Numbered from the stretch's first letter, positions 8,227 to 19,793 are shown. The stretch: DNA of 36,717 bases from Gammaproteobacteria bacterium (GCA_028871525.1 JAGWMX010000018.1:1-36717); one strand, 5' to 3'. Numbers and translations are program-made. Notes: generated from the sequence alone by a model not told the origin.

Positions 8227-9357
8227 AGCAAGCGCGATCACTATGAAGTGCTCGGGGTCGATCGCACCGCGGGCGAAGAGGAACTGAAGAAAGCCTACCG
8301 CCGGCTGGCGATGAAATACCATCCTGACCGCAACCCGGAAGATCACACGGCCGAGGAGCGCTTCAAGGAAGTCAGCGAGGCCTACGACGTACTCAGCGAT
8401 CCCGGCCGGCGTTCAATCTACGATCAGTACGGCCACGAAGGGCTGGAGCGGGCGAGCGCTGCTGGCGCTGGCGGTTTCGGCGGCTTTGGCGCCGGTTTCG
8501 GCGATCTGTTCGGCGACGTTTTCTCGGAGATCTTCGGCGGCGGTCGGCGTGCCGGACCGCGCCGCGGCGCCGACCTGCGCTACCGTATCGAGCTGACGCT
8601 GGAGCAAGCCGCTGCCGGCGCCACCGAAACGATCCGCATTCCGTCGTTGTCCAGCTGCAGCGCCTGCGGCGGCCACGGCACCGCCGACGGCCGACCCGCG
8701 CCGGAGTGCCACACCTGTCACGGTGCAGGCCAGGTCAGGGTGCAGCAGGGCTTCTTCGTGCTACAGCAGGCCTGCCCGACCTGCCGCGGCCGTGGTGCGG
8801 CAGTGGCCGATCCGTGCGCGACTTGCCGCGGCTCCGGACAGCTGCGGCGCGACAAGACGCTGGAAGTCAGGATTCCAGCCGGTGTCGATACCGGCGATCG
8901 CGTGCGGCTGACCGGCGAAGGCGAGCCCGGGGAGCGCGGCGCGCCGCCGGGAGATTTGTACGTGCAGGTGCAGGTGCGGCCGCACGAGCTGTTCGAGCGC
9001 GACGGCAGCGATCTCTACTGCTCGGTGCCGGTCAGTTTTGTCGTCGCCGCGCTGGGCGGTACCGTCGAGGTGCCGACGCTGTCCGGCCGTGCCAAGCTGG
9101 AGATTCCCGAGGGCGCGCAGAACGGCAAGGTATTCCGGTTGCGCGGGCTGGGGATCAAGTCGGTGCGCGGCGGGGCGCCCGGCGATCTGCTGTGCAGCGT
9201 CGTCGTCGAAACCCCGGTTAACCTGACCCGCAAGCAACGCGACCTGCTGCGCCGGCTCGGTGAGGCGCTGGAGGCCGGCGGTAGTCGTCACAGCCCACAG
9301 ACCAGCAGCTGGCTGGACAAGGCGCGGGCGTTTTTCGAGGCGCATATCAAGCCCTGA
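8224..9357 (+). CDS. dnaJ: Chaperone protein DnaJ
   Basis: A 377-residue type I J-protein that stimulates the DnaK ATPase. The J domain spans about residues 4-68 with His33-Pro34-Asp35. A Gly/Phe-rich linker follows ([18 protein letters not shown]). The zinc region begins at Cys145 with CSACGGHG, followed by [16 protein letters not shown] and CATCRGSG, giving four intact CxxCxGxG-type repeats. The C-terminal substrate domains end normally. There is no obvious Shine-Dalgarno sequence before the ATG, which lies in the second copy of a 15-bp repeat 22 bp after the TMEM175-like gene. Confidence 0.97.
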   Translation: MSKRDHYEVLGVDRTAGEEELKKAYRRLAMKYHPDRNPEDHTAEERFKEVSEAYDVLSDPGRRSIYDQYGHEGLERASAAGAGGFGGFGAGFGDLFGDVFSEIFGGGRRAGPRRGADLRYRIELTLEQAAAGATETIRIPSLSSCSACGGHGTADGRPAPECHTCHGAGQVRVQQGFFVLQQACPTCRGRGAAVADPCATCRGSGQLRRDKTLEVRIPAGVDTGDRVRLTGEGEPGERGAPPGDLYVQVQVRPHELFERDGSDLYCSVPVSFVVAALGGTVEVPTLSGRAKLEIPEGAQNGKVFRLRGLGIKSVRGGAPGDLLCSVVVETPVNLTRKQRDLLRRLGEALEAGGSRHSPQTSSWLDKARAFFEAHIKP

Positions 9358-9442
9358 AGGAGCGCGGTCGGCAATCTGCTGCTTGGCAGCGCACCGCACA
9401 CGCACGCACCATAGCGTCTATTGTTCGGCATGAGGGTCGCCA

Positions 9443-10276
9443 ATGTCCGCACCGTTACGTCTGGCTCTGCTCGGCGCCACCGGCCGCATGGGGCGGGCGC
9501 TGATCGAGTCGATTGCCGCCACGCCGGGGTTGACTCTGGCCGCGACGGTCACAGTGGCCGGCGATCCGCTGCTGGGCGTGGACGCCGGCAAACTCGCCGG
9601 CGCCGGAAAGCTCGGGATCACGGTGTCCGACGACCTCGACGCAGCCGTCGAGCGCTGCGACGTGCTGGTGGATTTCTCGCGGCCACAGGGTACCCGTGCG
9701 GCAGCCGAAGCCGCCGCCGCCGCCGGCCGGCCGCTGCTCAGCGGCACCACCGGTTTGGACGCCGAGACTGAAATCGCGCTGCAGCGGGCGGCGCGGCGCG
9801 TTGCGGTATGCCAGGCGGCGAACTTCAGCATCGGCGTCAACCTGTGCCTGGGCCTGGTGGCGCAGGCGGCGGCCCGCCTCGGCATCGAATACGATGTGGA
9901 GATCCTCGACGCGCACCACCGGCACAAAGTCGACGCACCGTCCGGCACCGCCCTGGCGTTGGGCCGGGCGGTGGCGGATGCCCGCGGCACGGTGCTTGAA
10001 AAAGTGGCGGTTTGGCAGCGCCACGGCCACACCGGCGAGCGACCGGACGCAGCGATCGGTTTTGCGGTGCTGCGCGCCGGCGACATCGTCGGCGAGCACA
10101 CGGTGATCTTCGCCGCCGCCGGCGAGCGCATGGAGATCCGGCATGTCGCCACCAGTCGCGCCAATTTCGCCCGTGGCGCGCTGCGCGCCGCCGTCTGGCT
10201 GGCGGCACAGCCGCCGGGTTTCTATGGAATGCGCGAGGTGCTGGGGCTGGATGCGGGCCCGGGCGGCGCCCGGTGA
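9443..10276 (+). CDS. dapB: 4-hydroxy-tetrahydrodipicolinate reductase
   Basis: A 277-residue cytoplasmic enzyme of the diaminopimelate/lysine pathway. The NAD(P) site GATGRMG is at residues 11-17. The catalytic segment DAHHRHKVDAPSGTAL starts at residue 156, with the expected catalytic His158 and Lys162. The C-terminal part ends in GFYGMREVLGL. GAGGGT upstream supports ATG 9443. The dapB stop overlaps the kup GTG start by 4 bp (GTGA), so the downstream cassette is probably coupled to it. dapB is often next to carA in related bacteria; here four genes lie in between. Confidence 0.96.
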   Translation: MSAPLRLALLGATGRMGRALIESIAATPGLTLAATVTVAGDPLLGVDAGKLAGAGKLGITVSDDLDAAVERCDVLVDFSRPQGTRAAAEAAAAAGRPLLSGTTGLDAETEIALQRAARRVAVCQAANFSIGVNLCLGLVAQAAARLGIEYDVEILDAHHRHKVDAPSGTALALGRAVADARGTVLEKVAVWQRHGHTGERPDAAIGFAVLRAGDIVGEHTVIFAAAGERMEIRHVATSRANFARGALRAAVWLAAQPPGFYGMREVLGLDAGPGGAR

Positions 10277-12177
10277 GTCAGGACGGCGGCGGCAGCGAAC
10301 CCTGGCCCGGAGACGAACAGCCGTCGAGGCTGCCGCGCCTGGTGCTGGCGGCATTGGGCATCGTCTTCGGTGATATCGGCACCAGCCCGATTTACGCGCT
10401 GCGCGAATGTTTTTTCGGCGCCAACCCGGTTCCGGCGACGGCAGACGACGTGCTCGGCGTGCTGTCGCTGATCGTCTGGTCGCTGTTGCTGGTGATCTCG
10501 GTCAAATACCTGCTGTTCATCATGCGTGCCGACAACAAGGGCGAAGGCGGTATCGTCGCCCTGGTGGCGCTGCTCAATCCGTGGCGGGCGCACCGCCGAT
10601 CGGGGCGCTACCTGCTGATGCTGCTGGGTCTGTTCGGCGGGGCGTTGCTCTACGGCGACGGCACCATTACGCCGGCGATCTCGGTGCTGTCCGCAATCGA
10701 GGGGCTGAAAGTCGCCACCCCCGCATTCGAGCCTTACGTCATCCCGCTGACCATCGCCATCCTGGTCGGTCTGTTCCTGCTGCAGAAGCGCGGCACCGGG
10801 GGCATCGGCGCCCTGTTCGGGCCGGTGATCTGCCTTTGGCTGCTGACTCTGGCGGCTCTCGGCGTGCGCGGCATTCTGATGCATCCCGGCGTGCTGCGCG
10901 CGCTCAATCCCTGGTATGCGATCGAATTTTTCCGGCATCGCGGTGGAGCGGGTTTCCTGATGCTGGGCGCGGTGTTCCTGGTGGTGACCGGCGGTGAAGC
11001 CCTGTACGCGGACATGGGCCATTTCGGCCGCCGGCCGATCCGATTGGGCTGGTTCCTGCTGGTGCTGCCGTCGTTGCTGCTCAACTACTTCGGGCAGGGC
11101 GCGCTGATCCTGGCTTCGCCGCAGGCGGTGCATCAGCCGTTCTACCAGCTGGCGCCGGGCCTCGCGATCTATCCGCTGGTGGCCTTGGCTGCCGCCGCCA
11201 CGATCATCGCCTCGCAGGCGGTGATCTCCGGGGCTTTCTCGTTGACGCGGCAACTGGTGACGCTGGGACAGTTGCCGCGGATGAACATCGTGCAGACTTC
11301 GTCCGAGGAGCACGGACAGATCTATGTGCCGTCGGTCAACTGGTTCCTAATGCTGGCCACCATCGGGCTGGTGCTGGGCTTCAAGAGTTCGGACGCACTG
11401 GCCGCGGCCTACGGGATCGCGGTATCAGCGACCATGGTGATCACCACCGTGTTGGCGTATTTCGTCGCCCGCCGCTTCGGCTGGAACGCGTTGTTCACCG
11501 CCGTCGTCTGCGCCGCTTTTCTGGTGGTGGACCTGACGTTTCTGGGCGCCAACCTGGCCAAGATCGCCGACGGCGGCTGGTATCCGATCGGCGTGGCGGT
11601 GCTGGTCTTCGTGCTGATGACCACCTGGAGCCGCGGCCGCGCGCTGTTGCGGCAACAGCTCGGGCAGGATGCCGAATCCTTCGACATGCTGGTCAAGCGC
11701 CTGCAGCAGGATCCGCCCCATTGCATCCCGGGCACTGCGGTGTTCCTGACCGGTGAGGACCGCGCGCCGGCGCGGCTGATGCACCACTTGAAGCGCCACC
11801 GCGTGCTGCAGGAACATCTGCTGCTGCTGACGGTGGAGATACTGGACGTGCCGCGGGTACCGGCCAACGAGCGCATGGCTCTGTATGGCGTGGCGCCGGG
11901 CGTCAACCGTATCGTCGTGCGCTATGGCTTCATGCAGCAACCCAACGTTCCGGTGGCGTTGAAGCTGGCCGAACGGCTCGGGCTGGACATCGATCTGGAC
12001 CACGTCACCTATTACGTCGGCCGCGAAACGCCGATCCCGGATCAGGAGATCCCGGGCATGGCATTATGGCGAGAACGGCTGTTCAGCCTTCTGTCACGCA
12101 ATGCGCGGCCGGCCACCGCCTTCTACGGCCTGCCGCCGGAGGACGTCGTGGAACTGGGCTTCCAGGTCAGGATATGA
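10273..12177 (+). CDS. kup: Low-affinity potassium transporter Kup (Trk-type KUP family)
   Basis: A 634-residue K+/H+ symporter of the inner membrane. The N-terminus carries the family motif GIVFGDIGTSPIYAL (from residue 29). About twelve hydrophobic segments follow, including DNKGEGGIVALVALL, LYGDGTITPAISVLSAIEG and VTGGEALYADMGHFG, all diagnostic of KUP/HAK transporters. A soluble C-terminal region (~130 residues) follows. The GTG at 10273 overlaps the dapB stop and gives the normal family length. The open frame extends further upstream, inside dapB, but that part has no Kup similarity. The stop overlaps a possible ATG of the next gene. Confidence 0.95.
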   Translation: MSQDGGGSEPWPGDEQPSRLPRLVLAALGIVFGDIGTSPIYALRECFFGANPVPATADDVLGVLSLIVWSLLLVISVKYLLFIMRADNKGEGGIVALVALLNPWRAHRRSGRYLLMLLGLFGGALLYGDGTITPAISVLSAIEGLKVATPAFEPYVIPLTIAILVGLFLLQKRGTGGIGALFGPVICLWLLTLAALGVRGILMHPGVLRALNPWYAIEFFRHRGGAGFLMLGAVFLVVTGGEALYADMGHFGRRPIRLGWFLLVLPSLLLNYFGQGALILASPQAVHQPFYQLAPGLAIYPLVALAAAATIIASQAVISGAFSLTRQLVTLGQLPRMNIVQTSSEEHGQIYVPSVNWFLMLATIGLVLGFKSSDALAAAYGIAVSATMVITTVLAYFVARRFGWNALFTAVVCAAFLVVDLTFLGANLAKIADGGWYPIGVAVLVFVLMTTWSRGRALLRQQLGQDAESFDMLVKRLQQDPPHCIPGTAVFLTGEDRAPARLMHHLKRHRVLQEHLLLLTVEILDVPRVPANERMALYGVAPGVNRIVVRYGFMQQPNVPVALKLAERLGLDIDLDHVTYYVGRETPIPDQEIPGMALWRERLFSLLSRNARPATAFYGLPPEDVVELGFQVRI

Positions 12178-12194
12178 ACGAAGGGAGCGGCGCG

Positions 12195-12686
12195 ATGGAG
12201 GAATTCTCGATCCGCGCCGCGCGGCGCGAGGATGTCGGCGAGCTGCTGCGACTGATCCGGGCACTGGCGGCATATGAACGCATGGCACACGAAGTCACAG
12301 CCGGCGAGCGGGATCTGGTGGCTTCGCTGTTCGGCGAGCGTCCGGCTGCCGAGGCGGTGCTGGGCGAGTGCGGCGGCCGGGCCGTGGCGTTCGCCGTGTT
12401 TTTCCATAATTTCTCCACGTTCCGAGGCCGCGCCGGCCTGTACCTGGAAGACCTTTTCGTCGAGCCGGAATGCCGCGGCCGGGGCTACGGTTACGCGCTG
12501 CTCGGGCACCTGGCGAAGATCGCGGTGGCGCGCGGCTGCGTGCGCATGGAATGGGCGGTGCTCGACTGGAACAAGCCGGCCTGGAACTTCTACGCCCGGC
12601 TCGGCGCCAGGCCACTGGCCGACTGGACGCTGCACCGGCTGGCCGATGCGGCGCTGGCAGACCTGGCCGCCGGAAGCGGCGGCTGA
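12195..12686 (+). CDS. GNAT family N-acetyltransferase
   Basis: A 163-residue single-domain GNAT. It begins MEEFSIRAARREDVGELLRL, has a central AVAFAVFFHNFSTF strand, the LYLEDLFVEPECRGRGYG acetyl-CoA loop (R/Q-x-x-G-x-G/A type), and ends in WAVLDWNKPAWNFYARLGA. This pattern is closest to diamine/thialysine-like acetyltransferases, but the substrate cannot be read from sequence. ATG 12195 has AGGGAG 7 nt upstream. An in-frame ATG at 12174 overlaps the kup stop (ATGA), would add seven residues and is a real alternative. Confidence 0.8.
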   Translation: MEEFSIRAARREDVGELLRLIRALAAYERMAHEVTAGERDLVASLFGERPAAEAVLGECGGRAVAFAVFFHNFSTFRGRAGLYLEDLFVEPECRGRGYGYALLGHLAKIAVARGCVRMEWAVLDWNKPAWNFYARLGARPLADWTLHRLADAALADLAAGSGG

Positions 12687-12742
12687 AACGCCGGCGTTTC
12701 GGCGCTAAGCTTATCGGGGACTTGCAGGCGGGTGATGCGGAC

Positions 12743-13024
12743 ATGAAAGCGATCTGGAACGGCGCGGTGATCGCGTACAGCGATGACACCGTGGTGGTCG
12801 AGGGCAACCACTATTTCCCCGCGTCGGCGGTGGCTGCCGAATACCTCAAGCCCAGCGCCACGCGCACCTCTTGTCCGTGGAAAGGCCGGGCCCATTACTA
12901 CACGCTGGTGGTCAACGGGCGCGAAAACTCCGATGCGGCGTGGTATTACCCGGAGCCCAAGCCGGCGGCGGACACGATTCGCGACCGCGTTGCATTCTGG
13001 CGCGGCGTGCGCATCGAGCCTTGA
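12743..13024 (+). CDS. DUF427 domain protein
   Basis: A 93-residue cytoplasmic protein of the DUF427 family (Pfam NTP_transf_9). The family blocks are all present: MKAIWNGAVIA, the Asp/Val-rich strand before NHYFPASAV, TSCPWKGRAHYY, and the end WYYPEPKPAADTIRDRVAFWRGV. No activity is established for this family, and the Pfam name should not be taken as function. The start is the first ATG of the conserved N-terminus, 57 bp after the GNAT gene. The radical SAM gene begins 4 bp after its stop, so they are translationally close. Confidence 0.85.
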   Translation: MKAIWNGAVIAYSDDTVVVEGNHYFPASAVAAEYLKPSATRTSCPWKGRAHYYTLVVNGRENSDAAWYYPEPKPAADTIRDRVAFWRGVRIEP

Positions 13025-13028
13025 GGCG

Positions 13029-14099
13029 ATGAGTGCCGCGCCGCCGGGCGGCCGCGGCGCGCTGTCCAATCCGGCCGGACGTTTCGAATCGCGCAACAGC
13101 GAGGCCATCGACGACGGCTGGGATTCGCTGGCCGGGCCGTTGCCGCCGCTGCAGACGATCGTGCGGCCGCTGGCGGCGCGCTCGATCATGACCTACAACG
13201 ACTCGCCCGATCTCGGTTTCGACTGCTCGATCAACCCGTACCAGGGCTGCGAGCATGGGTGCATCTACTGCTATGCCCGTCCGAGTCACGCCTATTTGAA
13301 CTTGTCGCCGGGGCTGGATTTCGAAACCCGGCTGTTCTACAAACCCGACGCCGCGCGGCTGCTCGAGGCCGAGTTGCGCAAGCCCGGCTATCGGCCGGCG
13401 ATGATCGCGCTGGGCGCCAACACCGATCCCTACCAGCCGATCGAGAAAAAGCTCGGCATCACGCGCGGGATCCTCGAAGTTCTGGAACGGTTCGGCCACC
13501 CGGTCGGCATCGTCACCAAGGGAACGCTGGTCGAGCGCGATCTGGATCTGCTGGCGGCGATGGCGGCCCGCAACCTGGTTGCCGTCGGCATCACCCTGAC
13601 CACGCTGGACGCCGCCCTCAAGCGCGGACTCGAGCCGCGCGCCGCGGCGCCGGCGGCGCGGCTGCGCACGATGCAACGGCTGGCCGCAGCCGGCGTGCCG
13701 GTGCGGGTGATGTTTTCGCCGGTGATCCCGGCGGTCAACGACGCCGAGCTGGAACGGGTGCTGGAGGCCGCGGCTGCGGTCGGCGCCATTTCGGCCAGCT
13801 ACGTGCTGCTGCGGCTGCCCTACGAGGTCAAGGATCTTTTCCGGCAATGGTTGCAGGCGCACTTGCCGCAGCGCGCCGCGCACGTGATGAGCCTGATCCG
13901 GCAGATGCGCGGCGGACGCGACAACGACCCCGCCTTTGGCAGCCGGTTCAAGGGCCAGGGCGAGTTCGCGCGCCTGCTGGCGCAGCGTTTCCGGCTCGCC
14001 TGCCGGCGCTGCGGGCTCGATCGTCCGCGACCGGGGCCGGAGCTGTCGCATTTTCGCGTGCCGCCGTGCGCCGGCGACCAGTTCGCGCTGGCGCTGTAA
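13029..14099 (+). CDS. PA0069 family radical SAM protein
   Basis: A 356-residue radical SAM enzyme related to spore photoproduct lyase-like (SplB-type) proteins. The [4Fe-4S] motif is CEHGCIYCYAR with Cys74, Cys78 and Cys81, preceded by SINPYQG. Downstream blocks LGANTDPYQPIEKKL, IVTKGTLVERD and MFSPVIPAVND are typical of the PA0069 family. The reaction is unknown. The N-terminal ~40 residues are Gly/Ala/Pro-rich. The start ATG is 4 bp after DUF427, following GAGGCG. It closes the kup-GNAT-DUF427-radical SAM cassette, and a promoter for carA begins right after its stop. Confidence 0.88.
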   Translation: MSAAPPGGRGALSNPAGRFESRNSEAIDDGWDSLAGPLPPLQTIVRPLAARSIMTYNDSPDLGFDCSINPYQGCEHGCIYCYARPSHAYLNLSPGLDFETRLFYKPDAARLLEAELRKPGYRPAMIALGANTDPYQPIEKKLGITRGILEVLERFGHPVGIVTKGTLVERDLDLLAAMAARNLVAVGITLTTLDAALKRGLEPRAAAPAARLRTMQRLAAAGVPVRVMFSPVIPAVNDAELERVLEAAAAVGAISASYVLLRLPYEVKDLFRQWLQAHLPQRAAHVMSLIRQMRGGRDNDPAFGSRFKGQGEFARLLAQRFRLACRRCGLDRPRPGPELSHFRVPPCAGDQFALAL

Positions 14100-14106
14100 G
14101 CGAACG

Positions 14107-14135
14107 TGGACGGCTTGCGGCGGCACCGGTAAAAT
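14107..14135 (+). promoter_or_regulatory. Putative sigma-70 promoter of carA
   Basis: TGGACG (14107-14112, 4 of 6 to TTGACA) and TAAAAT (14130-14135, 5 of 6 to TATAAT) are separated by 17 bp. It lies just after the radical SAM stop and about 93 bp before the carA ATG, leaving a leader that includes a strong hairpin. Confidence 0.5.
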
Positions 14136-14152
14136 AGCCCGGAGTTTGCAGC

Positions 14153-14174
14153 GAGGGGACGCATAGGTCCCCTC
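14153..14174 (+). promoter_or_regulatory. Hairpin in the carA leader
   Basis: A perfect 8-bp inverted repeat, GAGGGGAC (14153-14160) and GTCCCCTC (14167-14174), with loop GCATAG, followed by TCGTTTAT. It falls near the predicted transcription start and upstream of an SD-less carA start. It could act in attenuation, mRNA stability or translation. The 7-nt pyrimidine/T-rich tail is too weak for a confident terminator call. Confidence 0.45.
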
Positions 14175-14228
14175 TCGTTTATCGGCGCCCCGGCGTCAGG
14201 CACGAGTCGCAAAACCCGCCACCACCGC

Positions 14229-15374
14229 ATGAAACGACTACCGCCGGCCCTGCTCGCACTCGCCGACGGTACTGTTTTTGAGGGGGTGAGCGTTGGCGCT
14301 TCCGGTGCAGCGGTGGGCGAAGTGGTGTTCAACACCGCCATGACCGGCTATCAGGAAATCCTGACCGATCCGTCGTACCGGCAGCAGATCGTCACGCTGA
14401 CCTATCCGCACATCGGCAACGTCGGCGTCAATGCCGAGGACGGCGAGTCGCAGCGCGTGCAGCTCGCCGGCCTGGTGCTGCGCGAGGCGCCGCGGCCGGC
14501 CAGTTCGTGGCGCGCGCAGCTCGATTTCTGCGAGTGGCTGCGCCAGCAGGGTACCGTGGCGATCGCCGGCATCGATACCCGGCAACTGACCCGCCGGCTG
14601 CGCGAGAGCGGCGCACAGAGCGGCTGCATCCTGGCCGGTGGCCGGCCGAGTGCGCGGCGGGCGCAGGGCGCGGCGCAGGCCTTCCGCGGGCTGAAGAATG
14701 CCGATCTTGCGCGCGAAATCAGCTGTGGCGAGCCCTACCAGTGGACGCGCGCAAGCTGGCGGCCGGACACCAACCGCGAGGCCGACGCATTCGCCGTGTC
14801 CCGGCATGTCGTCGTCTATGACTTCGGCGTCAAGCGCAACATTCTGCGCATGCTGGCCGACCGCGGCTGCCGCGTCACCGTGGTGCCGGCGCAGACCGGC
14901 GTCGCCGAGGCGCTGGCGCTGAAACCGGATGGCGTGCTGCTGTCCAACGGACCCGGCGATCCGCAGCCCTGCACCTACGCGATCGAGGCATCGCGCGAAT
15001 TCATCGCCAGGCGGCTGCCGCTGTTCGGCATCTGCCTGGGACACCAGATTGTGGGTCTGGCCGCCGGCGGTCGCACGATGAAGATGAAGTTCGGCCACCA
15101 CGGCGCCAACCATCCGGTGCAGGATCTGGAAAACGGCCGGGTGCTGATCACCAGCCAGAACCACGGGTTTGCGGTGGACGAGGCCAGTCTGCCGGCCAAC
15201 GTCAAGGTGACGCATCGTTCGCTGTTCGACGCCACCAACCAGGGACTGCGCATGCTCGACGCGCCGTCGTTCACTTTTCAGGGGCACCCGGAAGCCAGCC
15301 CGGGGCCGCACGACGTGGGGTACCTGTTCGACAGGTTTATGGATTTGATGCAGTCGGCAAATGAACGCAAATGA
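14229..15374 (+). CDS. carA: Carbamoyl-phosphate synthase small (glutaminase) subunit
   Basis: A 381-residue subunit that hydrolyses glutamine and channels ammonia to CarB for arginine and pyrimidine synthesis. The N-terminal domain has [17 protein letters not shown]. The class I amidotransferase domain has [15 protein letters not shown] with nucleophile Cys269, and [11 protein letters not shown] with His353. No Shine-Dalgarno sequence is visible before the ATG. The last residues, SANERK, and the TGA are encoded by the first units of a 10-bp repeat array, so an insertion has probably rewritten the extreme C-terminus. carA is separated from carB by 441 bp containing a broken gene. Confidence 0.97.
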   Translation: MKRLPPALLALADGTVFEGVSVGASGAAVGEVVFNTAMTGYQEILTDPSYRQQIVTLTYPHIGNVGVNAEDGESQRVQLAGLVLREAPRPASSWRAQLDFCEWLRQQGTVAIAGIDTRQLTRRLRESGAQSGCILAGGRPSARRAQGAAQAFRGLKNADLAREISCGEPYQWTRASWRPDTNREADAFAVSRHVVVYDFGVKRNILRMLADRGCRVTVVPAQTGVAEALALKPDGVLLSNGPGDPQPCTYAIEASREFIARRLPLFGICLGHQIVGLAAGGRTMKMKFGHHGANHPVQDLENGRVLITSQNHGFAVDEASLPANVKVTHRSLFDATNQGLRMLDAPSFTFQGHPEASPGPHDVGYLFDRFMDLMQSANERK

Positions 15375-15386
15375 ACGCAAATGGAA
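15357..15386 (+). repeat. Left array of a 10-bp repeat (GCAAATGAAC)
   Basis: Three adjacent 10-bp units: two exact copies of GCAAATGAAC (15357-15366, 15367-15376) and a third with two changes (15377-15386). The carA stop codon lies in the array, and the start codon of the GxxExxY gene lies in the third unit. An inverted array of the same unit lies at 15770-15799. Confidence 0.8.
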
Positions 15387-15763
15387 CAGAAAGTTTCTGA
15401 ACGCGTTATCGGATGTGGAATAACGCTCAGCAACCAACTGGGTGCTGGCTTTCTGGAAGCGGTGTATGCGAATGCGCGTGGGTAGAGCTGACGGAGCAAG
15501 GATTGAATTACGCACAGGAGAAGCAGCTTGCAGTTTTCTATAAGCGGCAAGAAGCCGGCGTTTACGATGCTGATTTTCTGGTGGAAGGCGGCTTGGCCGT
15601 TGAATCGAAAGCCTTGCCGCGTCTGACGACGGAGCACGAAGCACAGTTCATGAATGATCTGCGCGCAAGCAGAAAACCTGTTGGATTGCTGTTGAATTTT
15701 GGCACGCCGAAACTCGGAATCAAGCGGATCGTGCAGGGCTATGATGATGCTCGTCCGATCTGA
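15381..15763 (+). pseudogene. GxxExxY family protein, frameshifted
   Basis: The reading frame starts at ATG 15381 with MEQKVSERVIGCGI and runs through LGAGFLEAVYANA, the GxxExxY motif (G-F-L-E-A-V-Y), before hitting TAG. The homologous continuation is in another frame: VELTEQGLNYAQEK, DADFLVEGGLAVESKAL, then LLLNFGTPKLGIKRIV. The second part holds the D...E-x-K pattern of the PD-(D/E)xK-like fold. The shift is near 15472-15480 and fits loss of one base in a codon before VEL. Joined, the two parts make a normal ~127-residue family member. Function of the family is unknown. It sits between carA and carB, bounded by inverted 10-bp repeat arrays. A sequencing error cannot be excluded. Confidence 0.8.
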
Positions 15764-15769
15764 TTGTTG

Positions 15770-15799
15770 CTTTATTTGCGTTAATTCGCGTTCATTTGC
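15770..15799 (-). repeat. Right array of the 10-bp repeat, inverted
   Basis: Three adjacent units that read as the reverse complement of the left array. GTTCATTTGC (15790-15799) is the exact complement of GCAAATGAAC, and the units at 15780-15789 and 15770-15779 have two differences each. Together with the left array it encloses the GxxExxY gene in a ~443-bp unit. Confidence 0.75.
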
Positions 15800-15815
15800 G
15801 GACTGATTTCTGTCC

Positions 15816-19066
<3,251 letters not shown>

Positions 19067-19070
<4 letters not shown>

Positions 19071-19540
19071 AAACCCCGATGACCCTGCGCGGCGCCGAGG
19101 CGTTGCGCGAAGAGCTCCGTATTCTCAAAGGCGAAACGCGCCCGAAAATCATCGCCGCGATCGCCGAGGCGCGTGCCCACGGCGATTTGCGCGAAAACGC
19201 CGAATATCACGCCGCGCGCGAGCAGCAGAGTTTCGCCGAAGGCCGGATCAAAGAGATCGAGGCCAAGCTGAGCAGCGCGCTGGTCGTCGACGTCGGCCAG
19301 GTGCCGCGCGACGGCCGCGTCGTGTTCGGCGTCACCGTGCTGCTGTGCGATGCCGACAGCGGCGAGGAGCTGCGCTATCAGATCGTCGGCGAGGACGAGG
19401 CCGACCTGAAAGCCGGCCGCATCTCGGTCAATTCGCCGATTGCGCGCGCGCTGATCGGCAAATCCGCAGGCGACGAGGTCGAGGTACGCACGCCGGGCGG
19501 AGCGCGTCGGCTCGAGATCGTGCGGGTGGAGTACATTTGA
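19067..19540 (+). CDS. greA: Transcription elongation factor GreA
   Basis: A 157-residue factor that stimulates RNA polymerase to cleave backtracked transcripts. The N-terminal coiled coil contains [28 protein letters not shown] with the conserved acidic tip (D and E of GDLRENAEY). The C-terminal FKBP-like domain contains [10 protein letters not shown] and [22 protein letters not shown]. The ATG overlaps the carB stop by 4 bp, so translation is probably coupled. Downstream lies a 290-bp gap with two inverted-repeat modules before rlmE; yhbY, often found in this spot, is absent. Confidence 0.96.
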
Positions 19541-19592
19541 GGTGCCCCGATGCGGGGATGAAGCCGCTTGCGCAGGCGGTTCCAGCCGCGGC

Positions 19593-19682
19593 TATTGAAG
19601 CGGCCAGCAAATGTTTGAACCCGGTGCCGTACCTTCCGCCAGCGCGGTGTGTGAATCGCGCAGCGCAACGGCCGCTTCAATA
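19593..19682. repeat. Inverted-repeat module 1 (~90 bp)
   Basis: A 90-bp segment ending in a perfect 13-bp inverted repeat, TATTGAAGCGGCC (19593-19605) and GGCCGCTTCAATA (19670-19682). Its first 27 nt match module 2 (read from the other strand) at 20 of 27 positions, including an identical ATGTTTGAAC block. This suggests two members of one small repeat family. No gene is evident inside. Confidence 0.65.
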
Positions 19683-19701
19683 ACACGGAGCATGGTTTTT
19701 G

Positions 19702-19793
19702 CTATTGATCCGGCAACCTCGCAACGTCATCGACCGGAGGCGGTATCGGTTGGAGCAGAACGTTGTTCAAACATCATGTTGCCGGATCAATAG
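19702..19793. repeat. Inverted-repeat module 2 (~92 bp)
   Basis: A 92-bp segment ending in a perfect 16-bp inverted repeat, CTATTGATCCGGCAAC (19702-19717) and its exact complement (19778-19793). It lies 19 bp after module 1 and appears inverted relative to it. The ends share TATTGA...CGGC with module 1. It could form a long stem-loop upstream of rlmE, or be the end remnants of a small mobile element. Confidence 0.7.

Noticed and set aside
5623-8346. A 907-codon open frame on the minus strand opposite dnaK
   Set aside because: It mirrors dnaK and the TMEM175-like gene, has no recognisable domain and is His/Arg/Gln-rich, as expected for the complement of high-GC codons.
15357-15799. A CRISPR array
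   Set aside because: The 10-bp units are contiguous, far too short and without spacers, and no cas gene is near. No CRISPR array was seen anywhere in the window.
19593-19793. Integron attC sites
   Set aside because: The inverted ends lack the RYYYAAC / GTTRRRY core pair, and there is no integrase or cassette array.
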